Part shown: positions 25,470 through 33,620 of the stretch, piece after piece
How positions within the stretch are numbered: the stretch's first letter is position 1
Layout: each line of letters starts with the position of its first letter
Source of the DNA: Hyphomicrobiales bacterium
GTDB lineage: Bacteria; Pseudomonadota; Alphaproteobacteria; Rhizobiales; Xanthobacteraceae
DNA length: 35,373 bases
Assembly: GCA_003140315.1 (NCBI GenBank)
Contig: PLJS01000135.1
Coordinates: forward strand, 1 to 35,373
Direction: 5' to 3'
Notes under the pieces: generated by a model
What the model was told of the DNA's origin: nothing
The model's database searches: none
The model's input: the letters and a program-made list of their open reading frames with translations, nothing else
Made by a program: the position numbers and the translations under genes

Positions 25470-27838
25470 GCTGGTTCTCTCTGCTCGTCCACGCGGATGG
25501 GTACGATGATAGTGAATGTCGAGCCTACACCGAGTTCTGATTCCAGGTCGATACGACCGCCGTGCATTTGGACGAGACGCCGAGAGATCGACAGCCCCAA
25601 TCCGGTACCGCCCTTGGCGCGGGTGCTGCTGCTGTCGACTTGCTGGAATTCTTCGAAGATCTTCTGGTGATCCGTTGGCGGAATTCCCGGTCCGGTATCT
25701 CGCACCGAGATGTTGAACTCGCCTTCGACGGCTTTCGCGCCGATGTCGACCGAGCCGGCGTCCGTGAATTTGATCGCATTGCTCACAAGATTGAGCAGCA
25801 CCTGAGTCAGGCGTCGCTCGTCACCACGCGCTATCGGCAGATCGGCAGCGACGGTGGTCGTCACTTTGATGCCCTTGGCTTCTGCAAGCGAGCCTGTCGC
25901 AGCGACAACCGATTGGACCACGCTCTCGACCGAATACTCGTCCAGCGCCAAAGTCAGTTGGCCAGCCTCGATCTTGGAAAGATCCAGCACATCGTTGATC
26001 AACCCGAGCAGATGCTTGCCGTTAGCCTGGATGCGCTCAAGAATCTCCGCAGCCTTTTCCGGCATCGCACCGTAAATGCCATCAGCAAGCAACTCGGAGT
26101 AGCCGAGCACGGCGTTCAGTGGGGTCCGCAACTCATGACTCATATTCGCGAAAAACTGCGACTTGTGGGCGCTGGCGGTGGCAAGCTCGCGTCCCTTCTG
26201 CTCGATCGTCTGGAACAAGCCGGCGTTGTGCATCGCCAGCACCGATTGATGCGCGAACGTCTGGATCAACTCGATCGTACGCAACGGAAATTCACCCTTG
26301 CTACGCCGTTGTAGCACGAGTGCACCGAATACCTCGTCCTGCGTAGCGAGCGGCACGATGAGCAAAGAATTGAACCCGGACGATAGCGTCAGCTCTTTGA
26401 GAGGATAGTTCGGCGATTTGGCAAGATCGGGGATAGAGATAGGTCCGCGAGTCCTGGCAGCACCACCCAACACGCTCGCATCGAAGGCAACGCGCGTCGC
26501 GTGCACTGCATCGACGAACGTTTGATCGAGTCCGTCCGGTTCGGCGAGTCTGAACGCGTTGGTAGCTGCATCGTAGCTGTATATGGCACCAGCTTCGGCC
26601 TGCGAAAGTTTCACTGCACGCGTCACAATTGTTCGCAGTACCGCGTTCAGATCCAGCGACGAGGCAAGCGCGCGCCCTATCTCCTCAAGCGCCTTCAACT
26701 CCCTGATTGACTGCGCCAGATCGCGCGTCCTCTCGGCGACCTTTTGTTCGAGCCGCGCATATGACCCCTGCAACTGGTCAGCCATGCGATTGAACTGTTC
26801 GGCCAATTCGCCAATCTCGTCACCGGTCCGAACGTCAATCCGGTAGCCAAAATTGCTTACCTCCAATTGCCGCGCGCCAACCTGCAGGGCGCGGATCGGA
26901 GTGACGAGCCTCCGCGCCAGCAGCATCCCGGCGAGCACTGAAAGCACGATGCCAAGACAGATCAGCCAGAGCGTGCGATATAGCAAAGTGTAAACGGGTT
27001 CGAGCGCGATGCTCAGCGGTTGCTGAAAGAAGACATACCAGTTGCGCTGCGCGACAACCGCCGCTCCTACCAGAACCGGCTGCTGGCTATCATCCTCGCC
27101 GGTTGACACACCTTCTCGGTTCTGGCCGAGCATAGCCGCGACTTGCGGCAGGGCGGAAAGGCTCGCGCCGAGACTATAGTTCGATTTGGAGGTGCTGAGA
27201 AGCCGGCCGCTCGGGTCGACAACGTACGCTTCGCTGTCGGCGCCGACTTGACTACGCTCGAAAAAATTCTCGAGGAACTTGAGACTGATTTCCGCAACGG
27301 TCGAGCCTGCATTCTGTCCAGAATGCGCGATCGCAACGGCAACATATGGCGCGCGGCCGTTGAAATATATCGGAGACCACCAGATCACTTGGCCCTTGGC
27401 GTCCTTGTAACGCGGGTCGATCGAGTAATCGATGCCACTCCGCACAACGACTTCCTGCCGCGTCGCCCGCAGCAGTTCCATCCCGGTGCTGTCGAGTTGA
27501 ATCAGTCGATCAATTGACGGCACTTGCTGCAGCAAAAGCTCATAGTCGGACCGTCGTTGTTCAATGGTTGTGGTGCTCGCGCGCGTTGCCGAGCCGATCT
27601 GTCGCTCGATTTCCGTCAGGGCCTGCTCGATGCGTCGCGCCGTAGCCTCCGCCTTTTCACTGTGTGCAATGACGACGCCATCGGTGGCGTCGCGATAGAC
27701 AACAAATGTTTCGAGGCTTGCGTTGACCGCAAGCACGAGGACGACGAGGCCAACGAAAGAGGCGACGAATTTGCGGAAATAGCCGCCCCCCCTAAGCCAT
27801 CCGCGCCTCGTTGCGTCGTGCGTCATGCATTCGTCCAT
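25466..27838 (-). CDS. Membrane-bound sensor histidine kinase with Cache-like, HAMP and GAF domains
   Basis: The 790-residue protein has TM1 at about 24-44, a periplasmic sensor region of about 240 residues with dCache-like spacing (VPSIDRLIQLDSTG, DPRYKDAKGQVIWWSPIY), TM2 at about 285-307, HAMP (about 308-360), a coiled coil, GAF (about 385-535), HisKA with H568 (NMSHELRTPLNAVLGYSE) and a HATPase domain (about 670-785; N box LNLVSNAIKF, G boxes DTGPGIP and GGTGLGLSI). It is not a hybrid: no receiver is attached, but two receivers are encoded directly downstream. Small-molecule sensing in the periplasm is likely; the ligand is unknown. The start at 27838 has weak support; an ATG four codons in (MTHDA) is possible. 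The 257-bp gap upstream (27839-28095) holds no gene. Confidence 0.92.
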   Translation of the reverse strand: MDECMTHDATRRGWLRGGGYFRKFVASFVGLVVLVLAVNASLETFVVYRDATDGVVIAHSEKAEATARRIEQALTEIERQIGSATRASTTTIEQRRSDYELLLQQVPSIDRLIQLDSTGMELLRATRQEVVVRSGIDYSIDPRYKDAKGQVIWWSPIYFNGRAPYVAVAIAHSGQNAGSTVAEISLKFLENFFERSQVGADSEAYVVDPSGRLLSTSKSNYSLGASLSALPQVAAMLGQNREGVSTGEDDSQQPVLVGAAVVAQRNWYVFFQQPLSIALEPVYTLLYRTLWLICLGIVLSVLAGMLLARRLVTPIRALQVGARQLEVSNFGYRIDVRTGDEIGELAEQFNRMADQLQGSYARLEQKVAERTRDLAQSIRELKALEEIGRALASSLDLNAVLRTIVTRAVKLSQAEAGAIYSYDAATNAFRLAEPDGLDQTFVDAVHATRVAFDASVLGGAARTRGPISIPDLAKSPNYPLKELTLSSGFNSLLIVPLATQDEVFGALVLQRRSKGEFPLRTIELIQTFAHQSVLAMHNAGLFQTIEQKGRELATASAHKSQFFANMSHELRTPLNAVLGYSELLADGIYGAMPEKAAEILERIQANGKHLLGLINDVLDLSKIEAGQLTLALDEYSVESVVQSVVAATGSLAEAKGIKVTTTVAADLPIARGDERRLTQVLLNLVSNAIKFTDAGSVDIGAKAVEGEFNISVRDTGPGIPPTDHQKIFEEFQQVDSSSTRAKGGTGLGLSISRRLVQMHGGRIDLESELGVGSTFTIIVPIRVDEQREPA

Positions 27839-28095
27839 GCGGGCACGAGGCCCAACCTATCGGGGCTACAAAATTCAGATGCGCTGACCCAATTCAAGTC
27901 CTGAAAGGCTTCGAAAGACCACGCTCGAACGTTGAACGGCGAGACGCCTTCACAGCAGTTACCGCGCAAGAGATCAATCCGCCGTCGCGGCTACAGCTTG
28001 CCCGCTGTCGCTCGCGCCTCCATGATAAGGTCATTGTGGGACCTGCGCGGCGTTGATTGCATTCTGGACAGTGACGCCCATAAGGCGGCTCTCGA

Positions 28096-29904
28096 TCAGG
28101 GCAGCTCGCGCACCAACCGAAACCCATTGGCGCTATACGGCACGTCGTAGTCGTATCTGAATCGAGAGGCCGCACCTACATACGTCGCGGCGCTGTCGAA
28201 CGCTCCGCCTCGCAGCACACGCAACTGACACTGCCCCGAAAGCCACGCGGAGCCGTCCGCGGGCGCGCCTTGAAAGCTTGGGTTCCAGCAATCTTCGACC
28301 CATTCGGCGACATTGCCAGACGTGTCGTACAGGCCAAAGCCATTTGGTTGGAAGGAGCCAACTGACTGGGTCCTCTGCGGCTGGCCAGTGCCGCAATCCT
28401 GGCAATTCGCGCGGCGCGTTCCGACGTCAGCGCCCCACCAGTAAGTGGTGCGTGTATTGGCGCGGGCAGCATATTCCCATTCTGCCTCGGTCGGGAGGCG
28501 ATACTTCTGTCCTGTCTTCTGTGACAGCCAAGCGGCGAATTCCTTCGCGTCAAGCCAGCTCACATTTATGACGGGATTTCTGTTTCGACCCCAACCGCGA
28601 TCACCAGGCCGGGACTTGCAGCCTTTCTCGTTCAGGCACGCGTCCCATTCGGCAAAAGTCACTTCATAGCGGCCGATCGCGAACGGCCTGCTGATCGTCA
28701 CATTATGCGACGGAGTCGCGTAGTCGATGTTGGCGCCCATAGTGAATGCGCCGCCCGCCAGAACCACCATCTCGGGGCAGTTGGAACAATCGCGAAAGAC
28801 TTGACCCGGTGTGAATTGTGCGGGCGCACGCGGTCTCGGGCCTGGCTGGGGATCGCTGTCCGTCTCGGTTTTAGCGACAGGCGGTCGCAGAGGGGGGCCT
28901 CCCTGTGTTGGCCCAGGCGCTGGAACCGGGGGTGGCACCGGATCTGGAGCAGGAGTTGGCGTCGGCGCACGCGCCGGGGTTGGAGTCGGCACTGGAGCCG
29001 GAGCTGGTGCTTGTGTCGATCGGATGGAAGGCTGCCTCGGCCGGAAATAGAACTCCTCGGGCAGCGAAGACGTTACCCAGGGCGTGACCTCATTGTTGGA
29101 CGCGCGAGACACACCGGTGCTCGTCCGGTTAAAGGCCGTTTCAGCCGATTGGTTGGGCACGCGCAACTCTTTGATCAGCTCGGTGACAAGAACGCTGTTC
29201 GGCATGGCGCCATCGCGATCAGGCGCGACGGTGCCCGGCGCGGCGGAAAAGAGCGCGAGCGTACCGTCGGTCGTGACGAGCGGCGCCAGTCCAGCGGGTG
29301 CGTCACGGAAGCGCTGTTCGTAGGGGTTACGCCGCGAGGCGTCCACGATCAGGATCGTCACCTTGGCGCCACGACGACGTGCTTCTGCAAGCAGGTCATC
29401 GAAGCTGATCCCGTCGCGTCGTACGTCAGCCTCGGACCATATCTGTGCATCGACCGGGATGAAGTAGCTGCGATGATCGGCTTGAATCGCAAATCCGCCG
29501 AAATAGAATAGCGCTTCGGTGCCGCTCTTGATCTTGGTCATGAACGCGTCAATCGCGCGCTTCAATTCGTTCTTGCCAACGTTCTCCTTAACCTCGATCT
29601 GGAAGTCGACGCGACGGACTTCATCGGCGAGCGTTCTCGTATCCCGGAGGATGGTCGTGAGTGGAGTGCTGGAGTCCGGGTAGCTGGAGTTGCCGATGAA
29701 CAGTGCAACGCGATCGCCTTGTTGGCCGGTCGCTCGCTGGGGAAGCAAAACTGCAAGAAAAGCCAGGACAAACAAAAGGGGTAGCGTGATGCTGCGCCCT
29801 GAATGTTGACAGGCAAGCCGGTGGAGGAAGTCTGGCGGAAAGCCCTTCAGACCGCGAAAAGCACGATCGGTCGCCTTGTTGCTTAGGCAATCGGCTTCAG
29901 GCAC
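28096..29904 (-). CDS. Membrane-anchored caspase-like (C14) pseudo-protease fused to SUMF1/formylglycine-type domain
   Basis: The 602-residue protein starts at a GTG with a G-rich site just upstream. It has a TM or signal segment (39-55), a caspase-like domain (about 64-280), a Pro/Ala/Thr-rich linker (about 290-365) and a SUMF1/FGE-sulfatase domain (about 375-600; GGAFTMG, GRYEVTFAEWDAC, RLPTEAEWEYAAR, GNVAEWVEDC, RVLRGGAF). The caspase part aligns well with bacterial C14 proteins, but the catalytic His position (usually YxGHG) is F138 (YFGGFA), and the catalytic Cys (usually DACR.NP) is S190 (VDASRRNPY). It is therefore probably proteolytically dead. Many SUMF1 domains in such fusions act in binding rather than catalysis. 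It is convergent with nothing and lies upstream of the kinase operon on the same strand. Confidence 0.9.
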   Translation of the reverse strand: MPEADCLSNKATDRAFRGLKGFPPDFLHRLACQHSGRSITLPLLFVLAFLAVLLPQRATGQQGDRVALFIGNSSYPDSSTPLTTILRDTRTLADEVRRVDFQIEVKENVGKNELKRAIDAFMTKIKSGTEALFYFGGFAIQADHRSYFIPVDAQIWSEADVRRDGISFDDLLAEARRRGAKVTILIVDASRRNPYEQRFRDAPAGLAPLVTTDGTLALFSAAPGTVAPDRDGAMPNSVLVTELIKELRVPNQSAETAFNRTSTGVSRASNNEVTPWVTSSLPEEFYFRPRQPSIRSTQAPAPAPVPTPTPARAPTPTPAPDPVPPPVPAPGPTQGGPPLRPPVAKTETDSDPQPGPRPRAPAQFTPGQVFRDCSNCPEMVVLAGGAFTMGANIDYATPSHNVTISRPFAIGRYEVTFAEWDACLNEKGCKSRPGDRGWGRNRNPVINVSWLDAKEFAAWLSQKTGQKYRLPTEAEWEYAARANTRTTYWWGADVGTRRANCQDCGTGQPQRTQSVGSFQPNGFGLYDTSGNVAEWVEDCWNPSFQGAPADGSAWLSGQCQLRVLRGGAFDSAATYVGAASRFRYDYDVPYSANGFRLVRELP

Positions 29905-30162
29905 CTGGCCCCCATCCGGACGTCACGCAACATGACCAGCCGCCTCCCAAAAACGCCAAAGTTGTTGTCGTTGCTTATAGACCGACGCACTCTTTCCGAC
30001 AACCAAGCGGACGTCACTGCGCCCTGTCCGAGGTGCCCCGACCATCCGAGAGCGTCGATAGGCCAAATTGTCAACTAAGTGTGGCAGACTTTAGTCTTCT
30101 ACCTTCAGGACAGCGAGGCGCTCTTGCCGCTGTCTCGTCGCACAGCCATGACCAGCTCGCTG

Positions 30163-30191
30163 TTGTCAACATAGTACGTCAGGGGCATGAT
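30163..30191 (+). promoter_or_regulatory. Candidate sigma-70 promoter for the DUF4399 gene
   Basis: TTGTCA (30163-30168) is followed after 17 bases by CATGAT (30186-30191), which matches TATAAT at four positions. This would start transcription near 30198, about 98 bases before the ATG at 30296. The surrounding gap (29905-30295) contains no gene I can support; it must also hold the upstream region of the divergent caspase-like gene. Confidence 0.3.
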
Positions 30192-30295
30192 TATCTTGGG
30201 TTGGTGTACACCTGCGAACCTGCGTAGCTGCCATCCAGTCAGCCACCGGGATGGTCAGACAATCAGCGCGAGAAAAACCCCGAAAGGGTGGATTG

Positions 30296-31525
30296 ATGCA
30301 TGTGCTCAAGAAGTTCGCGGCCGACTGCAAGAACGCGAGGCGCGTGAGGAACGCGCTGCTGCCGTGTCTTCTCCTGGCGGCTGTAATGGGCAGCGGGGCT
30401 GTCGCGGAGCGGCGCGGCGAACGGCTGACCACATCGGCACCGGGCGCCGAAGTTTATTTCATCGACCTCAAGGACGGCGACACGATTCCCGAAAAAGTCA
30501 CCCTCCACTTCGGCCTGCGCAACATGGGCGTTGCGCCCGCTGGATCAGACCGCCCGAATTCCGGACATCATCATTTAATCATTGACGACAACCTGCCACC
30601 GCTCAACGGGCCGATCCCGAACGATCCTCGTCACCTTCATTTTGGTAGCGGCCAGACCGAAGCGGAGATCATGCTGTCGCCGGGTGAGCACACACTGCAG
30701 TTGCTCTTTGCGGACAAATTTCACGTGCCGCACACGCCACCGGTCATGTCACAGCGAATTCGTGTGATAGTTGCACAGAAAGGCGGGCCCACGGCGTCTC
30801 CCCCCGGGGCCGAAGTCTACTTCACCGAACTCAAGGACGATGCAACAGTTGGCAGCGAACTCACGATCCATTTCGGCCTGAAGAACATGGGTGTTGCGCC
30901 CGCCGGTGCAGATCGTCCGAATTCGGGTCACCATCACCTGCTGATCGACACGGAACTACCGCCGTTGGACCAGCCCATTCCGAACGATCCGCATCATCTT
31001 CATTTCGGAGGTGGCCAGACTCAGGAGACGGTAACGCTATCGCCTGGTGACCACACGCTTCAATTATTATTCGCTGACAAGGACCATATACCTCACAGTC
31101 CACCGGTTATGTCGAAGCGCATCACCGTGCACGTCGCTGTGCCGGCGGAGCGCATGTCGTCCTCTCCGGGGGCCAAGGCCTACTTCGTGGGTTTGCGAGA
31201 CGGGTCCGTTGTGCCACAAAACGTCACGATCCATTTTGGATTGGTCAACATGGGGGTTGCTCCCGCCGGCATCGAAAAGCCCAATACTGGCCACCACCAT
31301 CTCTTGATCGACAGCGACCTCCCGGCACTTGATCAGCCAATTCCAAATGACCCGAAGCATCTTCATTTCGGAGCAGGTCAGACTGAGGCGGACGTGATGC
31401 TGCCGCTCGGCAAACACAAGATCCAGTTGCTGCTCGGTGACCACCGCCATGTTCCGCATGATCCCCCGGTCATGTCCGAGCCGATTACGATCAACGTGGT
31501 GAAAGACAGCGAAGTCAAGAAATAG
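30296..31525 (+). CDS. Secreted protein of three tandem DUF4399 domains
   Basis: The ATG at 30296 follows AAGGGTGG; 409 residues result. A signal peptide is likely (LPCLLLAAVMGSGAVAE, about 20-38). Three copies of DUF4399 follow, each with the pattern EVYF.LKD, HFGL.NMGVAPAG, NSGHHHLLID, HLHFG.GQTE, LSPGEHTLQLL and H.PH.PPVMS. The His clusters (GHHH, HLHFG, HVPH) could bind a metal, but that is inference; the family has no established function. Most DUF4399 proteins carry one copy. The first copy keeps all the motifs, and the third has slight changes (LPLGKHKIQLL). The gene is monocistronic. Confidence 0.9.
   Translation: MHVLKKFAADCKNARRVRNALLPCLLLAAVMGSGAVAERRGERLTTSAPGAEVYFIDLKDGDTIPEKVTLHFGLRNMGVAPAGSDRPNSGHHHLIIDDNLPPLNGPIPNDPRHLHFGSGQTEAEIMLSPGEHTLQLLFADKFHVPHTPPVMSQRIRVIVAQKGGPTASPPGAEVYFTELKDDATVGSELTIHFGLKNMGVAPAGADRPNSGHHHLLIDTELPPLDQPIPNDPHHLHFGGGQTQETVTLSPGDHTLQLLFADKDHIPHSPPVMSKRITVHVAVPAERMSSSPGAKAYFVGLRDGSVVPQNVTIHFGLVNMGVAPAGIEKPNTGHHHLLIDSDLPALDQPIPNDPKHLHFGAGQTEADVMLPLGKHKIQLLLGDHRHVPHDPPVMSEPITINVVKDSEVKK
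30440..31525 (+). repeat. Three direct repeats, exact 363-bp period
   Basis: Homologous codons start at 30449 (GAA GTT TAT), 30812 (GAA GTC TAC) and 31175 (AAG GCC TAC), exactly 363 bp (121 codons) apart. Protein motifs are strongly conserved between copies, while many third positions differ, so the duplications are old and kept under selection. Confidence 0.88.
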
Positions 31526-31671
31526 GCGCGCATATCGCGAGTCGGAGGGCGGCACAGCTTTCCGCGTTGGATCAGTTGAACGGCAAAGCCAGCGGAAGGC
31601 TTGTCTTATCCGAGCATTCCCTGAAGCCCTTCCCGCTGGTCGAATGCGGCTCGCTATGGGGCCCGAACTTC

Positions 31672-31800
31672 ATGATGTACGACCACATCGTTGTGGGAGC
31701 AGACCGGCGGGGTGTGTGCTCGCGCTCGGCTCTCGCCATGGCGCAGGATCTCAGCAAATAGAGATCGGCCTTTTGGAGAATAGACAGTCGCTGACGTCGC
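31672..31800 (+). pseudogene. Frameshifted N-terminal relic of a GMC oxidoreductase
   Basis: ATG at 31672 reads MMYDHIVVGA, the usual start of a GMC flavoprotein FAD-binding fold. The same frame then loses sense (DRRGVCSRSALAMA) and stops at 31761. One frame over, the reading continues as SRPAGCVLALGSRHGAGSQQ and then IEIGLLENRQS, matching the expected GAGSAGCVLA and beta-2 strand. So a small indel near 31700 broke the gene, and nothing of the roughly 450 remaining residues is visible afterwards. The rest of 31526-31944 shows no other gene. Confidence 0.55.
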
Positions 31801-31944
31801 GCCATTCTCCAGAACGAGAATGGTGCGGCGACGTGATGCTAATCCGGGGCGGCCTCGTCGAAAGCTTGTTCTCGCCGGAGGTTGCGCATTTGCGAATAGC
31901 GCCGGCGCCCGTCAATTGCCGTGTTAGGCCGTCGGTGAACGCGA

Positions 31945-32850
31945 TCAGGTCAACTGGCGAATTGTGTCGCGGGCTAAACGCTTCACGATCTTGCCGGCAT
32001 TGGGCGTGCCGCGCGCGAGCGCCTCGACCATATGTCGCGTTTGTTCGAATGACACTTTCTGCGGCAGCGGCGGTTCGTTCCCGTCGACAACCGCTTCAAC
32101 CAGCACGGGGCCGGGCGCGCCCAATACCTCGCGCAGGATCGCGGCACATTGCGCGGGATCATCGACGCTGAACCCGCGCGCGCCGCAGGCCGTCGCGACA
32201 GCGGCGTAATCGATCGGCTGCAGCTCGCAACCAAACTTGGGATTGCCGAGGAACGCCATCTGCTCCCACTTGATCTGTCCGAGGCTGTCGTTCTTCAGCA
32301 CGACGATCTTCACGTTGAGGCCGTATTTCGCCGCTGTGGCGAGTTCCGCCATCAGCATGCTCAGGCCGCCGTCGCCGACGAGCGCCACGACCTGTCGTCC
32401 CGGAAAAGCGAGCGCGGCCGCGTTCGCATAAGGCAATCCGCAGGCCATGCTGGCGAGGTTTCCCGACACCGAGAACTGCATGTCGCCGCGGATGTCGAGG
32501 AAACGCGCAGCCCATGAGGTGTTCGTGCCTGAATCGGTCGTCACAATGCAGTCGTCGTTGAGCAGTCGGTTGAGCTCATAGGCGACGACCTGAGGCTTCA
32601 TCGGCGTGTCGCGCAGCGCGCCCTGCTCTGCAAGCTGCTCGCGCCACGTTTTGACGCTCTTCTGAGCGGCTTGGAGGAACTTGCGATCGTCGCGAGCCTT
32701 CAGTCGCGACGATAGCGCGCGCAACGTTTTCGCCGCATCTCCGACCAGCCCACACTCGACCGGGTAGCGCAGCCCGATGCGGGCGCCGTCCGCATCGATC
32801 TGCACGGCACGCGCGTTGCCGGGCCTCGGATAGAACTCGACATAGGGAAA
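31945..32850 (-). pseudogene. C-terminal half of a PoxB-like thiamine-diphosphate enzyme, N-terminus missing
   Basis: The open stretch covers about 300 residues matching the central and C-terminal parts of pyruvate oxidase/dehydrogenase-type ThDP enzymes: FPYVEFYPRPGNARAVQID, GLRYPVECGLVGDA, then the ThDP-binding domain with GDGGLSMLMAEL and the paired VVLKND, and FGCELQPIDYAAVA. Full-length relatives have about 570-600 residues, so the whole PYR domain is missing. Family similarity ends abruptly around 32850; the frame stays open only to a TGA at 32896-32898. Translation could start at a GTG at 32805, but a half enzyme without the PYR domain should be inactive. Likely a deletion remnant. Confidence 0.75.
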
Positions 32851-33058
32851 TGAGCCATGTGTCCGGTACGAAGCGTCACCTATGTCTCGGGCCGCTCACG
32901 ATTATTCCGTCATCGAGGCCAACACGCGCGGTCGCATTTGATGGCCTTCGGCACTTTCGGAAGAGAAGCAAGTTGATCCGCCTCCTTTTTTATCATTCAT
33001 TCTCCTTAGAGCAAATTCAAACGACGCACTCAGCGTTGGTTCAGCCAGGGAGAAGCCC

Positions 33059-33619
33059 ATGGACGCCATGGAGCGACGCGTCTTTCTCAAAGGGGCGAGC
33101 ATGGGCATGCTCACCTTTACGACGGGCGGCGTCGGCATTCTGATGACGCCGGGCGAGGCGCGCGCACGCGCGGTGCCGTTCCGCATGCTCAGTGGCGAGG
33201 AGGCCGAGACCCTCGAAGCGCTGGGCGAGACACTGCTGCCGGGCGCGCGCGAGGCAGGCGTCGCCCATTTCATCGATCAGCAGGTCTCGGTCACGCCCGG
33301 CGAGGCGCTGCTCGAAGCCCGCATCGTCAACGTCAAGCCGCCCTTCATCAACTTCTATCGCGCTGCAATCAGCGGTGTCGACAAGGCGAGCACGGCCCGC
33401 AGCGGCAAACGTTTCGCCGCGCTTTCGGCCGCCGAGCAGCGCGATTTCATCGATCAGCTCCGCCAGAACAAGATCGACGGATGGCAGGGTCCGCCGACCG
33501 GGCTCGTTTACTTCGTGCTGCGCAGCGACGCCGTCGATGTCGTCTACGGCACCATGGAGGGCTACGAGAGCCTCGGCGTCCCCTACTTGGCGCACATCGC
33601 GCCGGACAAGAGATGGTGA
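33059..33619 (+). CDS. Tat-exported small (gamma) subunit of a GMC-type sugar/alcohol dehydrogenase
   Basis: The 186-residue protein begins MDAMERRVFLKGASMG, a twin-arginine motif, followed by a hydrophobic stretch and an ARA cleavage-type site near 36-40. The remainder (TLEALGETLLPGAREAGVAHFIDQ, FINFYRAAISGVDKASTA) matches the gluconate 2-dehydrogenase subunit 3 / FAD-glucose dehydrogenase gamma family. That subunit carries the folded complex through the Tat pathway. The ATG has GGGAG 7 bases upstream. The flavoprotein gene starts one base after its stop, so the two are coupled. No cofactor motif is seen here. Confidence 0.9.
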   Translation: MDAMERRVFLKGASMGMLTFTTGGVGILMTPGEARARAVPFRMLSGEEAETLEALGETLLPGAREAGVAHFIDQQVSVTPGEALLEARIVNVKPPFINFYRAAISGVDKASTARSGKRFAALSAAEQRDFIDQLRQNKIDGWQGPPTGLVYFVLRSDAVDVVYGTMEGYESLGVPYLAHIAPDKRW

Positions 33620-33620
33620 G

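Noticed and set aside
30033-30227. 64-aa plus-strand frame in the gap before the DUF4399 gene
   Set aside because: No ribosome binding site, no motif, and it covers the probable promoter.
33192-33620. N-terminal extension of the GMC dehydrogenase
   Set aside because: Overlaps the Tat small-subunit gene and is Arg/Ser-rich; the FAD motif starts directly after the ATG at 33621.
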